From assembly GCF_003053565.1 (NCBI RefSeq), contig NZ_QAXS01000004.1:1-64000 (forward strand): a DNA stretch of 64,000 nucleotides. The letters are read 5' to 3'. A program made the position numbers and the translations under genes. The notes under the pieces were generated by a model, which saw only the letters and a list, made by a program, of their open reading frames with translations, did no database searches and was not told where the DNA came from. The first letter of the stretch is position 1. Each line of letters begins with the position of its first letter. This stretch comes from Halanaerobium saccharolyticum (GTDB lineage Bacteria > Bacillota > Halanaerobiia > Halanaerobiales > Halanaerobiaceae). Positions 44,555 to 53,429 of this stretch are shown here, piece by piece.

Positions 44555-44821
44555 AATATAAAGAGATTTTCTTAAAATTATAAAAGCTTAATTCTGCTTG
44601 TTTTTTATTAAAATTCTATGTATAATAGTATTAACGCTTTGGACGGGTTTCTATTATATTTTAAGTTACAGGCAGAATTAAGTATTTTTTTTGTGTAAAT
44701 TTAGTTGAGTATGATTAATAAAAAAATAAATATGTAAGTTAAGAAGTCAAATGTTTAGAGTTGTTGTAGAATTTAGTTTTTGATTTGTTTTAAAATACTA
44801 TGGAGGTGTTTTGTTTTTTAA
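44555..44821 (+). other. 267-bp gap with the rnj promoter and a long leader
   Basis: After asd, CTTAATTCTGC (44587-44597) and its exact complement (44672-44682, followed by a TATTTTTTTT run) flank the promoter. The second arm plus T-run could act as a weak terminator arm only for transcripts coming from asd. The rest of the leader is AT-rich and holds no open frame I would call a gene. Confidence 0.45.
44598..44626 (+). promoter_or_regulatory. promoter of the RNase J gene
   Basis: TTGTTT at 44598-44603, a 17-base spacer and TATAAT at 44621-44626. It implies a 5' leader of nearly 190 bases, one of the longest in the window. Confidence 0.65.
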
Positions 44822-46498
44822 ATGAGTGATAACAATAAAATAAATAATGTTTCAATGACCAACTTAGGTGGAGTCGGAGAAATTGGAAAGAATATGTGGG
44901 TTCTGGAAATTGACGATGAAATGTTGATAATTGATTCGGGTGTTAAATTTCCAGAAAATGACTTACTTGGAATAGACCTGGTGATTCCTGATTATGACTA
45001 TGTGATTAAGAATAAAGATAAGATTAATGGAATTGTTTTAACACATGGACATTTAGATCATATAGGTGGACTGCCGTATTTATTAAAGGAGATTAATGTT
45101 CCTATTTATGGTACAAAGTTAACTCTTGGTCTTTTAGAAGGTAATTTAAAGGAGCACAGACTTTTAAAAGATACAAGACTAAAGGTTGTTCATCCAGGTA
45201 AACAGTATCAGGTTGGTAATTTTGGTGTGGAATTTGTAAGAGTAAATCACAGTATCGCTGATACCTGTGCACTTGCTATCGAAACTCCGCTGGGATCAAT
45301 TGTTTATGCCAGTGATTTCAAATTTGATCAGACTCCTATTGATGGAGAAGTTGCAGATTTTCACAGACTGGCGGAACTTGGTGACAGTAAAGAAGGAGTA
45401 TTAGCTCTATTTTCTGATAGTACTAATGTTGAGCGTGAAGGCTATACTCTTTCCGAAAAAGTTGTTGGAGAAACAATTGATGAAATATTTAGAGGTTCGC
45501 GCGAAAGAATAATTATTGCTACCTTCGCTTCCAATATTCACCGGGTTCAGCAGGTGGTTGACGCAGCTTTTAAATATAATCGAAAAATTGCTTTTTCCGG
45601 CCGCAGTATGCTGAATAATGTTGATATAGCCCGCAGACTTGGTTATTTACAGATACCTGAGGATATGATAGTTGATATTAGAGATATTGGAGATCTTCCT
45701 GACAATAAAGTAACTTTATTAACAACAGGAAGTCAGGGTGAGCCTTATGCAGCTCTAACCAGAATGTCTCGTGGTGACCATTACCACATCAACATCAAAG
45801 AAGGAGATACAGTTATGATTTCTGCTTCTGCAATTCCCGGTAATGAAAAATTTGTTGGTCAAACTATCAACAAACTTTACCGCCGTGGAGCTAATGTAAT
45901 TTATGAAGATGTTTCTGGTGTTCATGTTTCCGGTCATGCCAGTCAGGAAGAGTTGAAGTTAATGCTTAATCTGGTTAAACCGAAATATTTTGTGCCGGTA
46001 CACGGTGAATACAGACATCTATACAAACATGCAGATCTGGCAGAAAAAGTTGGCATACCACGTGATAATATCTATATTTCCGATATTGGGGATAAGATTA
46101 AATTCACTGAAGATAAGGTCGAAAAAGACTACAATGTTCAGTCAGGTGATGTATTAATTGATGGCCTGGGTATTGGAGATGTCGGTAATATTGTCTTAAG
46201 AGATAGAAAGTTATTGTCTGAAGATGGGATAATAATTGTAGTTGTAACTATTGATAAACACGGCAATATCCTGGTAGGTCCAGATATTATTACCAGAGGC
46301 TTTGTTTATATCAGAGAATCAGAAGAATTGATTGAAGCTGCAACTAAGAGAGTTGAGGATGCACTAAAAGACTGTGAAGAAAATAATGTAACAGAATGGT
46401 CAGTGCTCAAAAATACAATCCGCAATTCATTAAACAATTATATCTATCAGAAAATAAAAAGAAATCCAATGATTTTACCTGTAATTATGGAAGTATAG
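44822..46498 (+). CDS. rnj: ribonuclease J
   Basis: Metallo-beta-lactamase/beta-CASP ribonuclease with 5'-exonuclease and endonuclease activity, central to Firmicute mRNA decay. LTHGHLDHIGG (H75, H77, D79, H80) binds the metals. VNHSIADTCALAIETPLG, YASDFKFD, FSDSTNVEREG and the beta-CASP segment to GVHVSGHASQEELKLM follow, with the C-terminal domain ending the 558 residues. The ATG lies 13 bases after GGAGGTG, somewhat far, but an in-frame TAA just before the ATG rules out earlier starts. It is followed by a terminator. Confidence 0.96.
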   Translation: MSDNNKINNVSMTNLGGVGEIGKNMWVLEIDDEMLIIDSGVKFPENDLLGIDLVIPDYDYVIKNKDKINGIVLTHGHLDHIGGLPYLLKEINVPIYGTKLTLGLLEGNLKEHRLLKDTRLKVVHPGKQYQVGNFGVEFVRVNHSIADTCALAIETPLGSIVYASDFKFDQTPIDGEVADFHRLAELGDSKEGVLALFSDSTNVEREGYTLSEKVVGETIDEIFRGSRERIIIATFASNIHRVQQVVDAAFKYNRKIAFSGRSMLNNVDIARRLGYLQIPEDMIVDIRDIGDLPDNKVTLLTTGSQGEPYAALTRMSRGDHYHINIKEGDTVMISASAIPGNEKFVGQTINKLYRRGANVIYEDVSGVHVSGHASQEELKLMLNLVKPKYFVPVHGEYRHLYKHADLAEKVGIPRDNIYISDIGDKIKFTEDKVEKDYNVQSGDVLIDGLGIGDVGNIVLRDRKLLSEDGIIIVVVTIDKHGNILVGPDIITRGFVYIRESEELIEAATKRVEDALKDCEENNVTEWSVLKNTIRNSLNNYIYQKIKRNPMILPVIMEV

Positions 46499-46514
46499 AA
46501 ACTAAGATTAAATT

Positions 46515-46545
46515 AACCAGCTGTGTAAAAACAGCTGGTTTTAAA
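46515..46545 (+). terminator. intrinsic terminator after rnj
   Basis: AACCAGCTGT (46515-46524) and its exact complement (46531-46540) form a 10-bp stem with a six-base loop, followed by TTTAAATTT. Confidence 0.8.
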
Positions 46546-46546
46546 T

Positions 46547-46576
46547 TTGAACATATGTTTCTAAATGTGCTATAAT
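46547..46576 (+). promoter_or_regulatory. promoter of uppP
   Basis: TTGAAC at 46547-46552, an 18-base spacer, TATAAT at 46571-46576 with an extended TG motif just before it. Confidence 0.7.
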
Positions 46577-46603
46577 ATAGAAATAGAAGAGGAGGAATAA
46601 AAA

Positions 46604-47383
46604 TTGAATAGTTTTCAGGCAGTTTTCCTGGGTCTAATCCAGGGTTTAACAGAATTCATTCCGGTCAGCAGTTCCGGACATTTAGTAATTGCGCAGCATT
46701 TTTTTGAGATTCAGGAAGAACAAATTTTATTTAATGTAATTTTACATATCGGGACCCTGATCCCAATTTTTATTATTTTCTGGCAGGATATTAAAGATAT
46801 GCTGTTATTAAAAAAAGAAAAGCGAAAAGAAACTTTTTACATACTTCTGGCAATTATACCGACTGGTATCATCGGAGTTTTATTTGAAGATTTTTTTGAA
46901 AGACTCTTTTCAAATGCTTATTTAACGGCTTTGATGTTAATTGTGACCGGTCTTATTTTATATGTCACTGAAAAAATTGATGGAGGAGAAAAAGAAGTGG
47001 AAGAGCTGAAGTTCTGGCAGCCCTTATTAGTTGGCCTGGCACAGGGCGGTGCAATTATCCCCGGTATTTCTCGCTCCGGGACAACAATTGCAGCTTCTTT
47101 ATTTCAGGGTTTAAATCGAGAAGCAGCAGCCAGATTTTCATTTTTGATGTCGATTCCCGTCATAGGTGGTGCCGGCTTTTTACAGTTTTTAAATGTAGTA
47201 GAAAGCGGTAGTTTTAAGCTTGAGCTAAAGATAGTTTTACTTGGGTTTTTCTCCGCAGTGATTTCAGGTTATCTGGCAATCAAAATTTTACTGAAGGTGC
47301 TGGCAGAAAAAAAGCTGGATTATTTTAGTTATTATTGCTGGCTGGCAGCTGCAGCAGTTATTATTATCAATTTTATTTCTTAG
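46604..47383 (+). CDS. uppP: undecaprenyl-diphosphatase (UppP/BacA)
   Basis: Polytopic membrane phosphatase that recycles the lipid carrier of peptidoglycan synthesis and can give bacitracin tolerance. The two active-site loops are FIPVSSSGHLVIAQHFF and AIIPGISRSGTTIAASLF. About eight hydrophobic segments are seen in 259 residues. The TTG start follows GAGGAGG by eight bases. It sits 18 bases ahead of ftsK, linking carrier recycling with division or chromosome transfer in one transcript. Confidence 0.95.
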   Translation: MNSFQAVFLGLIQGLTEFIPVSSSGHLVIAQHFFEIQEEQILFNVILHIGTLIPIFIIFWQDIKDMLLLKKEKRKETFYILLAIIPTGIIGVLFEDFFERLFSNAYLTALMLIVTGLILYVTEKIDGGEKEVEELKFWQPLLVGLAQGGAIIPGISRSGTTIAASLFQGLNREAAARFSFLMSIPVIGGAGFLQFLNVVESGSFKLELKIVLLGFFSAVISGYLAIKILLKVLAEKKLDYFSYYCWLAAAAVIIINFIS

Positions 47384-47401
47384 ACTTAAGGAGGGGCAGA
47401 G

Positions 47402-49744
47402 ATGAGTAAGCAAAAAAATGATTCTAGAATTGAAAAAAGAAAAAATGAAATTCTGGGTCTCTTTTTAATTACCTTTGCTGCGATCAGCTATTTTGCTATT
47501 TTCAGCAGATCAGCGGGTTTGCTCGGCAATTATATCAGCAGCGCCTATTATTTTATGGTGGGAAGCGGCAGTTATATTCTGCCTCTTTTATTTGTTTACT
47601 GGGGGATTCAGCTGATTAGATCAAAAAAGATTAAATTTTCCGGTAGATTTTTAGGCCTTCTTATTTCATTTATTGCAATTATTTCTATTATTAACTTAAG
47701 TGAAGGCGGAGGATTTTTTCTTAATACACCTCAGAATGCAGCTGGCGGTATCATCGGCAGTGCTATCAGTTATCTTTTAACTGAATTATTTGCTGTCCGG
47801 GGCAGCTATATCATTTTATCCGTTTTATTGTTAATTGGAATTCTTTTGTTATTTGATTTATTTTTACATAATATTTTTCAAAAAACAAAAGCTCAGATTT
47901 TTGCTTTTAAAGAAGCAGTTTTAAATTTAAATGAAAAAATTAAAAGTTTTTTTAGTAATCTTTCTTTTGGCAGATTGAATCTTTTTGCCAGAATCAAAGA
48001 AGCCAGAGCTAAAAAAGCTGAAAGAAAAAACAAGAAAAGAAAAGAGAAAAAACGCTCAGCTGCTGCAGCAGAAACTCTTGCAGAAGAAAATGAAGATAAA
48101 GAATTAGCAGAATCGGCCTCTCTTAGTCCCAGTATGACTCAAAGTAATACTAAAGCTGAAAAGAAGCAAAATCCTAAAGCTAAAAAATCCAAAAATAAAC
48201 AAAAAGAAAAAACAGCAGCCTCAGCAGAAGAAAAGGAAATTACTGAGGATTTTGATATTACCAAAGATCAATCTAAAGATGTTAAAGATCAGGGAGAAAA
48301 ACACGGTGATTATACACTGCCTGGAATCTCTTTATTAAATGATTCGGGAAAGAAGAAGGTTAAACTGGCAAATAAAAGTGAGTTATTAGAAGAAACTTTA
48401 AGCAGTTTTGGAGTTGAAGCTAAAGTAATTAATGTTAATCACGGACCAACAATTACCCGCTATGAGATCCAGCCAGCTACCGGGGTAAAGGTCAGCAAAA
48501 TTGTTAATTTATCTGATGATATTGCACTCGCTTTAGCAGCCCGAGACGTCAGGATTGAAGCACCTATTCCTGGTAAAGCAGCAGTGGGGATTGAGGTCCC
48601 TCACGGCAATGATATTACTGTGTCTTTTCGGGATGTAATTGTCTCCGAAGAATTTCAAAAAGCTGAAGATAAGCTGACCCTTGCTTTAGGTAAGGGAATT
48701 GATGGCGATACAGCTGTCTTTAACCTGGCCAAGATGCCTCATTTATTAGTTGCTGGAGCTACTGGTTCCGGTAAAAGTGTCTGTATCAATACCCTGATCA
48801 GCAGTATTCTCTATCGGGCAACCCCGGAAGAGGTTAAACTGCTGCTTGTTGATCCCAAAAAAGTTGAATTAAATATCTATCAGGGACTGCCTCATTTAAT
48901 TACTCCAGTTGTTACTGATCCAAAAAAAGCAGCCAATGTATTAAAACTGGTAGTTGAAGAAATGGAAAATCGCTATGATCTTTTTTCTGAAACTGGCAGC
49001 CGGGGAATTGAGTCCTATAATAAGCAGGTTGATGATCCGGATGATAAGATGCCCTATATTGTAGTAATTATTGATGAGCTTTCCGATTTAATGATGGTGG
49101 CGGCTAATGAGGTAGAGGATAACATCTGCCGTTTAGCTCAAATGTCAAGAGCAGCCGGGATTCATTTGATAATTGCGACTCAGAGGCCTTCGGTTGATGT
49201 AATTACCGGCTTAATTAAAGCTAATATTCCAAGCCGAATCTCATTTGCAGTTTCTTCAGCCACAGATTCCCGGACGATTTTGGATATGGGAGGGGCAGAA
49301 AAACTGCTCGGTAAAGGAGATATGTTATTTGCACCTGTGGGAATGCAGAAGCCGCAGAGGATTCAGGGTGCTTTCTTGACGGATCAGGAGATTTCGGAAA
49401 TCACTTCTTTTGTAAAAAATCAGGCAACTGCAGAATATAAAATTGAAAAAGATGATATCAAAGAAGTTGAATTGTCAATTGATGATGAGCAGGATGAATT
49501 GTACGAAGAAGCGGTTAAACTGGTGGTTAAATACAGAGCTTCAATCTCTATGCTGCAGAGAAGGCTGCACATCGGCCATTCAAGGGCTGCTCGCCTAATT
49601 GACTCTATGGAAGAAGATGGAATTGTTGGTCCTTATGCAGGCAGCAAGCCGCGTGAGGTCCTGGTAGAAGAGGATGATCTGGAAGCAATCTTAAATGGTG
49701 AATACGAAGATCAAGAAACTGAAAGCGAAGATCAAAAAAGTTAA
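47402..49744 (+). CDS. ftsK: DNA translocase FtsK/SpoIIIE
   Basis: Septal ATP-driven DNA pump. Four N-terminal membrane segments ([17 protein letters not shown] onward to about residue 155) are followed by a charged Lys/Glu-rich linker (about 190-310). The motor domain carries Walker A GATGSGKS at 452-459, Walker [16 protein letters not shown] and [28 protein letters not shown]. The C-terminal winged-helix gamma domain ([33 protein letters not shown]) reads KOPS-like sites. The 780 residues fit SpoIIIE. AAGGAGGGG precedes the ATG. Confidence 0.97.
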   Translation: MSKQKNDSRIEKRKNEILGLFLITFAAISYFAIFSRSAGLLGNYISSAYYFMVGSGSYILPLLFVYWGIQLIRSKKIKFSGRFLGLLISFIAIISIINLSEGGGFFLNTPQNAAGGIIGSAISYLLTELFAVRGSYIILSVLLLIGILLLFDLFLHNIFQKTKAQIFAFKEAVLNLNEKIKSFFSNLSFGRLNLFARIKEARAKKAERKNKKRKEKKRSAAAAETLAEENEDKELAESASLSPSMTQSNTKAEKKQNPKAKKSKNKQKEKTAASAEEKEITEDFDITKDQSKDVKDQGEKHGDYTLPGISLLNDSGKKKVKLANKSELLEETLSSFGVEAKVINVNHGPTITRYEIQPATGVKVSKIVNLSDDIALALAARDVRIEAPIPGKAAVGIEVPHGNDITVSFRDVIVSEEFQKAEDKLTLALGKGIDGDTAVFNLAKMPHLLVAGATGSGKSVCINTLISSILYRATPEEVKLLLVDPKKVELNIYQGLPHLITPVVTDPKKAANVLKLVVEEMENRYDLFSETGSRGIESYNKQVDDPDDKMPYIVVIIDELSDLMMVAANEVEDNICRLAQMSRAAGIHLIIATQRPSVDVITGLIKANIPSRISFAVSSATDSRTILDMGGAEKLLGKGDMLFAPVGMQKPQRIQGAFLTDQEISEITSFVKNQATAEYKIEKDDIKEVELSIDDEQDELYEEAVKLVVKYRASISMLQRRLHIGHSRAARLIDSMEEDGIVGPYAGSKPREVLVEEDDLEAILNGEYEDQETESEDQKS

Positions 49745-49748
49745 AATC

Positions 49749-49777
49749 TTGACAAAAAAATTGAATTGTGATACTAT
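49749..49777 (+). promoter_or_regulatory. promoter of the gntR gene
   Basis: Consensus TTGACA at 49749-49754, a 17-base spacer, TACTAT at 49772-49777, beginning just after the ftsK stop. Confidence 0.75.
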
Positions 49778-49785
49778 TTAGTTAG

Positions 49786-49809
49786 TTGTCAGACAGGTAA
49801 GACGTCTGA
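49786..49809 (+). promoter_or_regulatory. candidate operator (double dyad) at the gntR transcription start
   Basis: TTGTCAGACAG (49786-49796) is a near-perfect dyad, and TCAGAC at 49789-49794 is repeated inverted as GTCTGA at 49804-49809 with a nine-base spacer. It overlaps the expected start point of the gntR promoter, a good place for autoregulation. Assignment to the adjacent GntR protein is inferred. Confidence 0.45.
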
Positions 49810-49833
49810 AGAAAGGAGGGGTGGACTGGGAAT

Positions 49834-50565
49834 TTGGATATACTAAAACATGATAAGAGACCGCTTTATTTAAAAATTAAAGAACACATTGAAAACTTAA
49901 TTGATCAGGAAATTTATGAGGCAGGTGATAAACTTCCTTCAGAAACGGCTTTTGCAAAAGAGCTGGATGTCAGCAGGGCAAGTTTAAGAGAAGCGCTGAG
50001 AGTTCTGGAAAAGGAAGGAAAAATCATCAAAAGTCAGGGTGTAGGAACCTTTGTTTCTAAACCGATTCCCCGTTTTAAAAGAGGTATTGAGGAATTATTT
50101 AGTGTAACTGATACAATTAAAAATGAGGGATTCACCCCGGGAACAAGAGCTCTAGAGATCTCAAAGGAAAAGATTGAGAAACATCTTGCTCTTAAAATGA
50201 ACATTAAAGAAAACGAAGAAATTTTAAAACTGCAGCGGGTCAGAACTGCAGATCAGAAGCCGGTTGTTTTTTGTATTGATTATTTAAATACCAATCTTTT
50301 TCCAATTAATATTGATGATGATTTTAGTCATTCTTTATTTGATCTGCTGGAAAATAAATATGACTTACAAATCAAATACGCTGTAGCAGAAATCATTCCG
50401 GTTACTGCCAAAGATAAATTAATGGAAAAATTAAATGTAAAAAAACACAGTCCGATTCTGCTTTTAGAACAGATGCATTATGATAATCAGGAAAGATTGT
50501 TTCTTTATTCTAAAAATTATTTTAGAAGTGATCAGTTCCAGTTTAAAGTCTTAAGAAGCAGATAA
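49834..50565 (+). CDS. GntR-family transcriptional regulator, HutC/UTRA subfamily
   Basis: The N-terminal winged helix reads PLYLKIKEHIENLIDQEIYEAGDKLPSETAFAKELDVSRASLREALRVLEKEGKIIKSQGVGTFV, the GntR signature. A UTRA ligand domain follows (ISKEKIEKHLALKMNIKENEEILKLQRVRTADQKPVVFCIDYLN), giving 243 residues. The B. subtilis homologue by position is YmfC, downstream of spoIIIE. It likely controls the BMP-type transporter genes that follow. The TTG start is 14 bases from AAAGGAGG with a GGGA closer by, so it may be weakly translated. A dyad at its promoter suggests autoregulation. Confidence 0.88.
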   Translation: MDILKHDKRPLYLKIKEHIENLIDQEIYEAGDKLPSETAFAKELDVSRASLREALRVLEKEGKIIKSQGVGTFVSKPIPRFKRGIEELFSVTDTIKNEGFTPGTRALEISKEKIEKHLALKMNIKENEEILKLQRVRTADQKPVVFCIDYLNTNLFPINIDDDFSHSLFDLLENKYDLQIKYAVAEIIPVTAKDKLMEKLNVKKHSPILLLEQMHYDNQERLFLYSKNYFRSDQFQFKVLRSR

Positions 50566-50626
50566 ATATTTAATTTTTTAATATAGTTAATTTTGGAACA
50601 ATTGACTAAAATTGAAGTGTTTTATG

Positions 50627-50655
50627 TTGCAAATATAAGATAAAAATGTTATATT
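50627..50655 (+). promoter_or_regulatory. putative promoter of the BMP-type transporter operon
   Basis: TTGCAA at 50627-50632, a 17-base spacer, TATATT at 50650-50655, 59 bases before the binding-protein start. Confidence 0.5.
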
Positions 50656-50713
50656 ATAATTGCAATTCACAAATTTTGGTACCATTAAAAAAATATATGA
50701 GGGGGTCATTATT

Positions 50714-51796
50714 TTGAAAAAAGTTTTAAGTTTAGCTATTGTTTTTGCCTTTGTTATGATGGTGGTCTTTGCAGCGGTTCCCGCAGCTGCCCAGGACACT
50801 AGAGTAGGTATTGTTTTATCTACCGGTGGACTTGGAGATCTATCTTTCAACGATGCAGCCTACCGCGGTCTGCAGAGAGCAGAAGAAGAATTAGGAATTT
50901 CTTTTGATTACATTGAGCCAGCAGATCCTTCTGAAGATCAGACAGCTCTGCGCCGTTTTGCTTCCAGAGGTTATGATCTGGTTATTGGTGTAGGATTCCA
51001 GATGGCAGATAGTTTAACAACTGTTGCTGGTGAGTATCCTGACACAAAATTTGCTCATGTTGATCAGTTCTTTGAAGACATTCCTGAAAATATTGTAAGC
51101 CTTAACTTTGCTGAGTGGGAAGGTTCATTCCTAGCTGGTGCTCTAGCAGCACTGACCAGTGAAAGTGGTAATGTTGGTTTTGTTGGTGGAGTTGACTTTG
51201 CTCTAATCCATCGTTTTGAAGGCGGATTTTATCAGGGAGCAAGATATATTAATCCTGATATCGAAATTCAGAGCAGATATGCTGATGACTTTGGTGATCC
51301 AGCAAGAGGTAGAGAAATTGCACTTGGTATGATTGATGATGGTGCAGATGTAATCTATCACGCTGCTGGTGGTACAGGTTCTGGTGTCTTCCAGGCAGCT
51401 GAAGAGGAAGATATTTATGCAATTGGTGTAGACTCCAATCAGAACTATGTTGCTCCAGGTTATGTAATAGCAAGTATGCTTAAAAAAGTAGATAATGCTG
51501 TATTTGATACAGTAAAGTCTGTTGTAGAAGGTAACTATCAGGGTGGCAACAATTTATACTTCACCTTAGCTGATGGTGGTGTTGATCTGACCAGTTTAAC
51601 AGAGGTTGGTCAGCCAGTATTAGATGCTCATGAGAATGGAACTATTACTGATGAAGGATTAGAAACTATCAGAGAAATGAAAGAAAATGTAACTTCTCCT
51701 TATGCTGATCGCATTGCTGAAATTAAAGAAATGATCATCAATGGCGAAATTGAAGTAGAAAACTGGGGAGAAACTGGCAGACCTGATAACCTTTAA
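50714..51796 (+). CDS. BMP/PnrA-type nucleoside-binding protein, periplasmic form
   Basis: Substrate-binding protein of a nucleoside-type ABC importer. A signal peptide (MKKVLSLAIVFAFVMMVVFA, then AVPAAAQD) ends in an AxA cut site and has no lipobox Cys. The mature part shows RVGIVLSTGGLGDLSFNDAAYRGL, the Trp in LNFAEWEGSFLAGALAAL, GFVGGVDFALIHRFEGGFYQGA and VIYHAAGGTGSGVFQAAEE, all BMP-family marks. In Listeria and other Firmicutes the equivalent is a lipoprotein. The TTG start at 50714 follows GAGGGGGT; an earlier in-frame codon lies in the promoter. The ligand is probably a purine nucleoside. Confidence 0.9.
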   Translation: MKKVLSLAIVFAFVMMVVFAAVPAAAQDTRVGIVLSTGGLGDLSFNDAAYRGLQRAEEELGISFDYIEPADPSEDQTALRRFASRGYDLVIGVGFQMADSLTTVAGEYPDTKFAHVDQFFEDIPENIVSLNFAEWEGSFLAGALAALTSESGNVGFVGGVDFALIHRFEGGFYQGARYINPDIEIQSRYADDFGDPARGREIALGMIDDGADVIYHAAGGTGSGVFQAAEEEDIYAIGVDSNQNYVAPGYVIASMLKKVDNAVFDTVKSVVEGNYQGGNNLYFTLADGGVDLTSLTEVGQPVLDAHENGTITDEGLETIREMKENVTSPYADRIAEIKEMIINGEIEVENWGETGRPDNL

Positions 51797-51825
51797 TAAT
51801 TAGTACAAATTATATTTAACTTAAA

Positions 51826-51849
51826 GGGCTCTGCTTTCTAGCAGAGCCC
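51826..51849 (+). terminator. intercistronic hairpin between binding protein and ATPase genes
   Basis: GGGCTCTGC (51826-51834) and its exact complement (51841-51849) form a nine-base stem with a TTTCTA loop. The following sequence, AATTAATTTTT, has a delayed T-run, so this is a partial terminator or mRNA-end stabiliser rather than a full stop. Confidence 0.6.
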
Positions 51850-51884
51850 AATTAATTTTTAGTATATTTTAGGGAGGAATAATC

Positions 51885-53429
51885 ATGGCCAGGGAAGATA
51901 ATTATATTTTAGATATGCAGAATATAACTAAAATATTTCCAGGTGTCAAAGCAAATGATAATGTAAATTTATCAATTAAAAAGGGAGAAATCCATGCCCT
52001 TGTTGGAGAAAATGGTGCAGGTAAAACAACTTTGATGAATGTTTTGTATGGACTTTATGACCCAGATGGTGGTCAGGTTTATTATGAAGGTAATAAAATT
52101 AATTTAGACGGGCCTCAGGATGCAATTGAATTAGGAATTGGAATGGTCCATCAGCATTTTATGCTGGTAGATCCCCTGACGGTAACAGAAAATATTGTCC
52201 TCGGTAATGAACCCCGCAGCGGCTTAATGTTGGATCAAAAAACCGCCAAAAAAGAAGTTCAGGATATTTCAAATAAATACGGTCTTTTTGTTGACCCTGA
52301 TGCTAAAATTCAGGATATTTCTGTTGGGATGCAGCAGCGTGTCGAGATTATTAAAACCTTATATCGGGGAGCAGAGCTTTTAATTTTTGATGAGCCAACT
52401 GCTGTTTTAACTCCTCAGGAAATTGATGAATTATTTGAAATTTTTAGATCTTTAAAAGAGCAGGGTAAGACAATAATTTTTATTACCCACAAATTAAAAG
52501 AGGTTAAAACCATTTCTGATCGGATTACTGTTTTAAGAAGTGGAAAAAGTATTGATACTGTAAATACAGCTGATGTCACAAAGGAAGATGTGGCTGAACT
52601 CATGGTTGGACGTCAGGTTTTATTAGAAGTTGAAAAAACTGAAGCAAAACCTGGTGATGAAATTTTTAATGTTGAGAATTTAAATGTAAAAGACAATAGA
52701 GATATCCCTGTTGTTAAGGATATATCACTTTCAGTTCGCAAGGGTGAAATTTTAGGTATTGCTGGTGTTGAGGGTAACGGCCAGTCAGAATTAGTAGAAG
52801 CTATAACCGGGCTTAGAAAAATTGAAAGTGGTAAAGTTGAACTGCGCGGTAAGGATATTACAAAATATAATGCCCGTGAGATTAAAAGGGAAAAAGTGGC
52901 TCATATTCCGGAAGATAGACAGAAACGCGGCCTAATCATGGATTTTGATTTAAAAGAAAATATTATTTTAGGCTATCATGATTTAGAACCATTTTCTAAA
53001 AACGGAATTATGAATTATGATAATGTGGCTCAATATACACAGGATTTAATTGAAAAGTATGATGTTCGCGGTGGTGGGATGGAAGCCCAGGCTAAAAATC
53101 TATCTGGTGGTAATCAGCAGAAATTGATTGTAGCTCGAGAATTTTCACATGACCCTGAGTTTTTAATTGCTTCTCAGCCTACTCGCGGAGTAGATGTTGG
53201 TTCAATTGAATTTATCCACAAACAAATTATAGACAGGCGTGATAATGGAGCCGGAGTTTTATTAGTTTCAGCAGAATTAAGTGAGGTATTATCATTAAGT
53301 GATCGAATTGCAGTAATTTTTGAAGGAGAAATTGTTGATGTTTTAAAAGCTTCAGAGACAAATGAAAGAGAACTCGGTAAATTAATGACCGGTTCTAAAG
53401 CTGAAGCGGGAGGTGAGAGTAATGAATAA
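51885..53429 (+). CDS. ABC transporter ATP-binding protein, duplicated domains (YufO/NupO type)
   Basis: Energises the nucleoside-type importer. Two ABC domains are joined in 514 residues. The first has Walker A GENGAGKTT, signature ISVGMQQRVEI and Walker B LLIFDEPTAVLTP. The second has the degenerate Walker A GVEGNGQSEL, signature LSGGNQQKLIVARE and a Walker B-like EFLIASQPTRGVDV. One incomplete site is normal for this sugar/nucleoside class. GGGAGG precedes the ATG. It overlaps the next permease gene by eight bases. Confidence 0.94.
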   Translation: MAREDNYILDMQNITKIFPGVKANDNVNLSIKKGEIHALVGENGAGKTTLMNVLYGLYDPDGGQVYYEGNKINLDGPQDAIELGIGMVHQHFMLVDPLTVTENIVLGNEPRSGLMLDQKTAKKEVQDISNKYGLFVDPDAKIQDISVGMQQRVEIIKTLYRGAELLIFDEPTAVLTPQEIDELFEIFRSLKEQGKTIIFITHKLKEVKTISDRITVLRSGKSIDTVNTADVTKEDVAELMVGRQVLLEVEKTEAKPGDEIFNVENLNVKDNRDIPVVKDISLSVRKGEILGIAGVEGNGQSELVEAITGLRKIESGKVELRGKDITKYNAREIKREKVAHIPEDRQKRGLIMDFDLKENIILGYHDLEPFSKNGIMNYDNVAQYTQDLIEKYDVRGGGMEAQAKNLSGGNQQKLIVAREFSHDPEFLIASQPTRGVDVGSIEFIHKQIIDRRDNGAGVLLVSAELSEVLSLSDRIAVIFEGEIVDVLKASETNERELGKLMTGSKAEAGGESNE

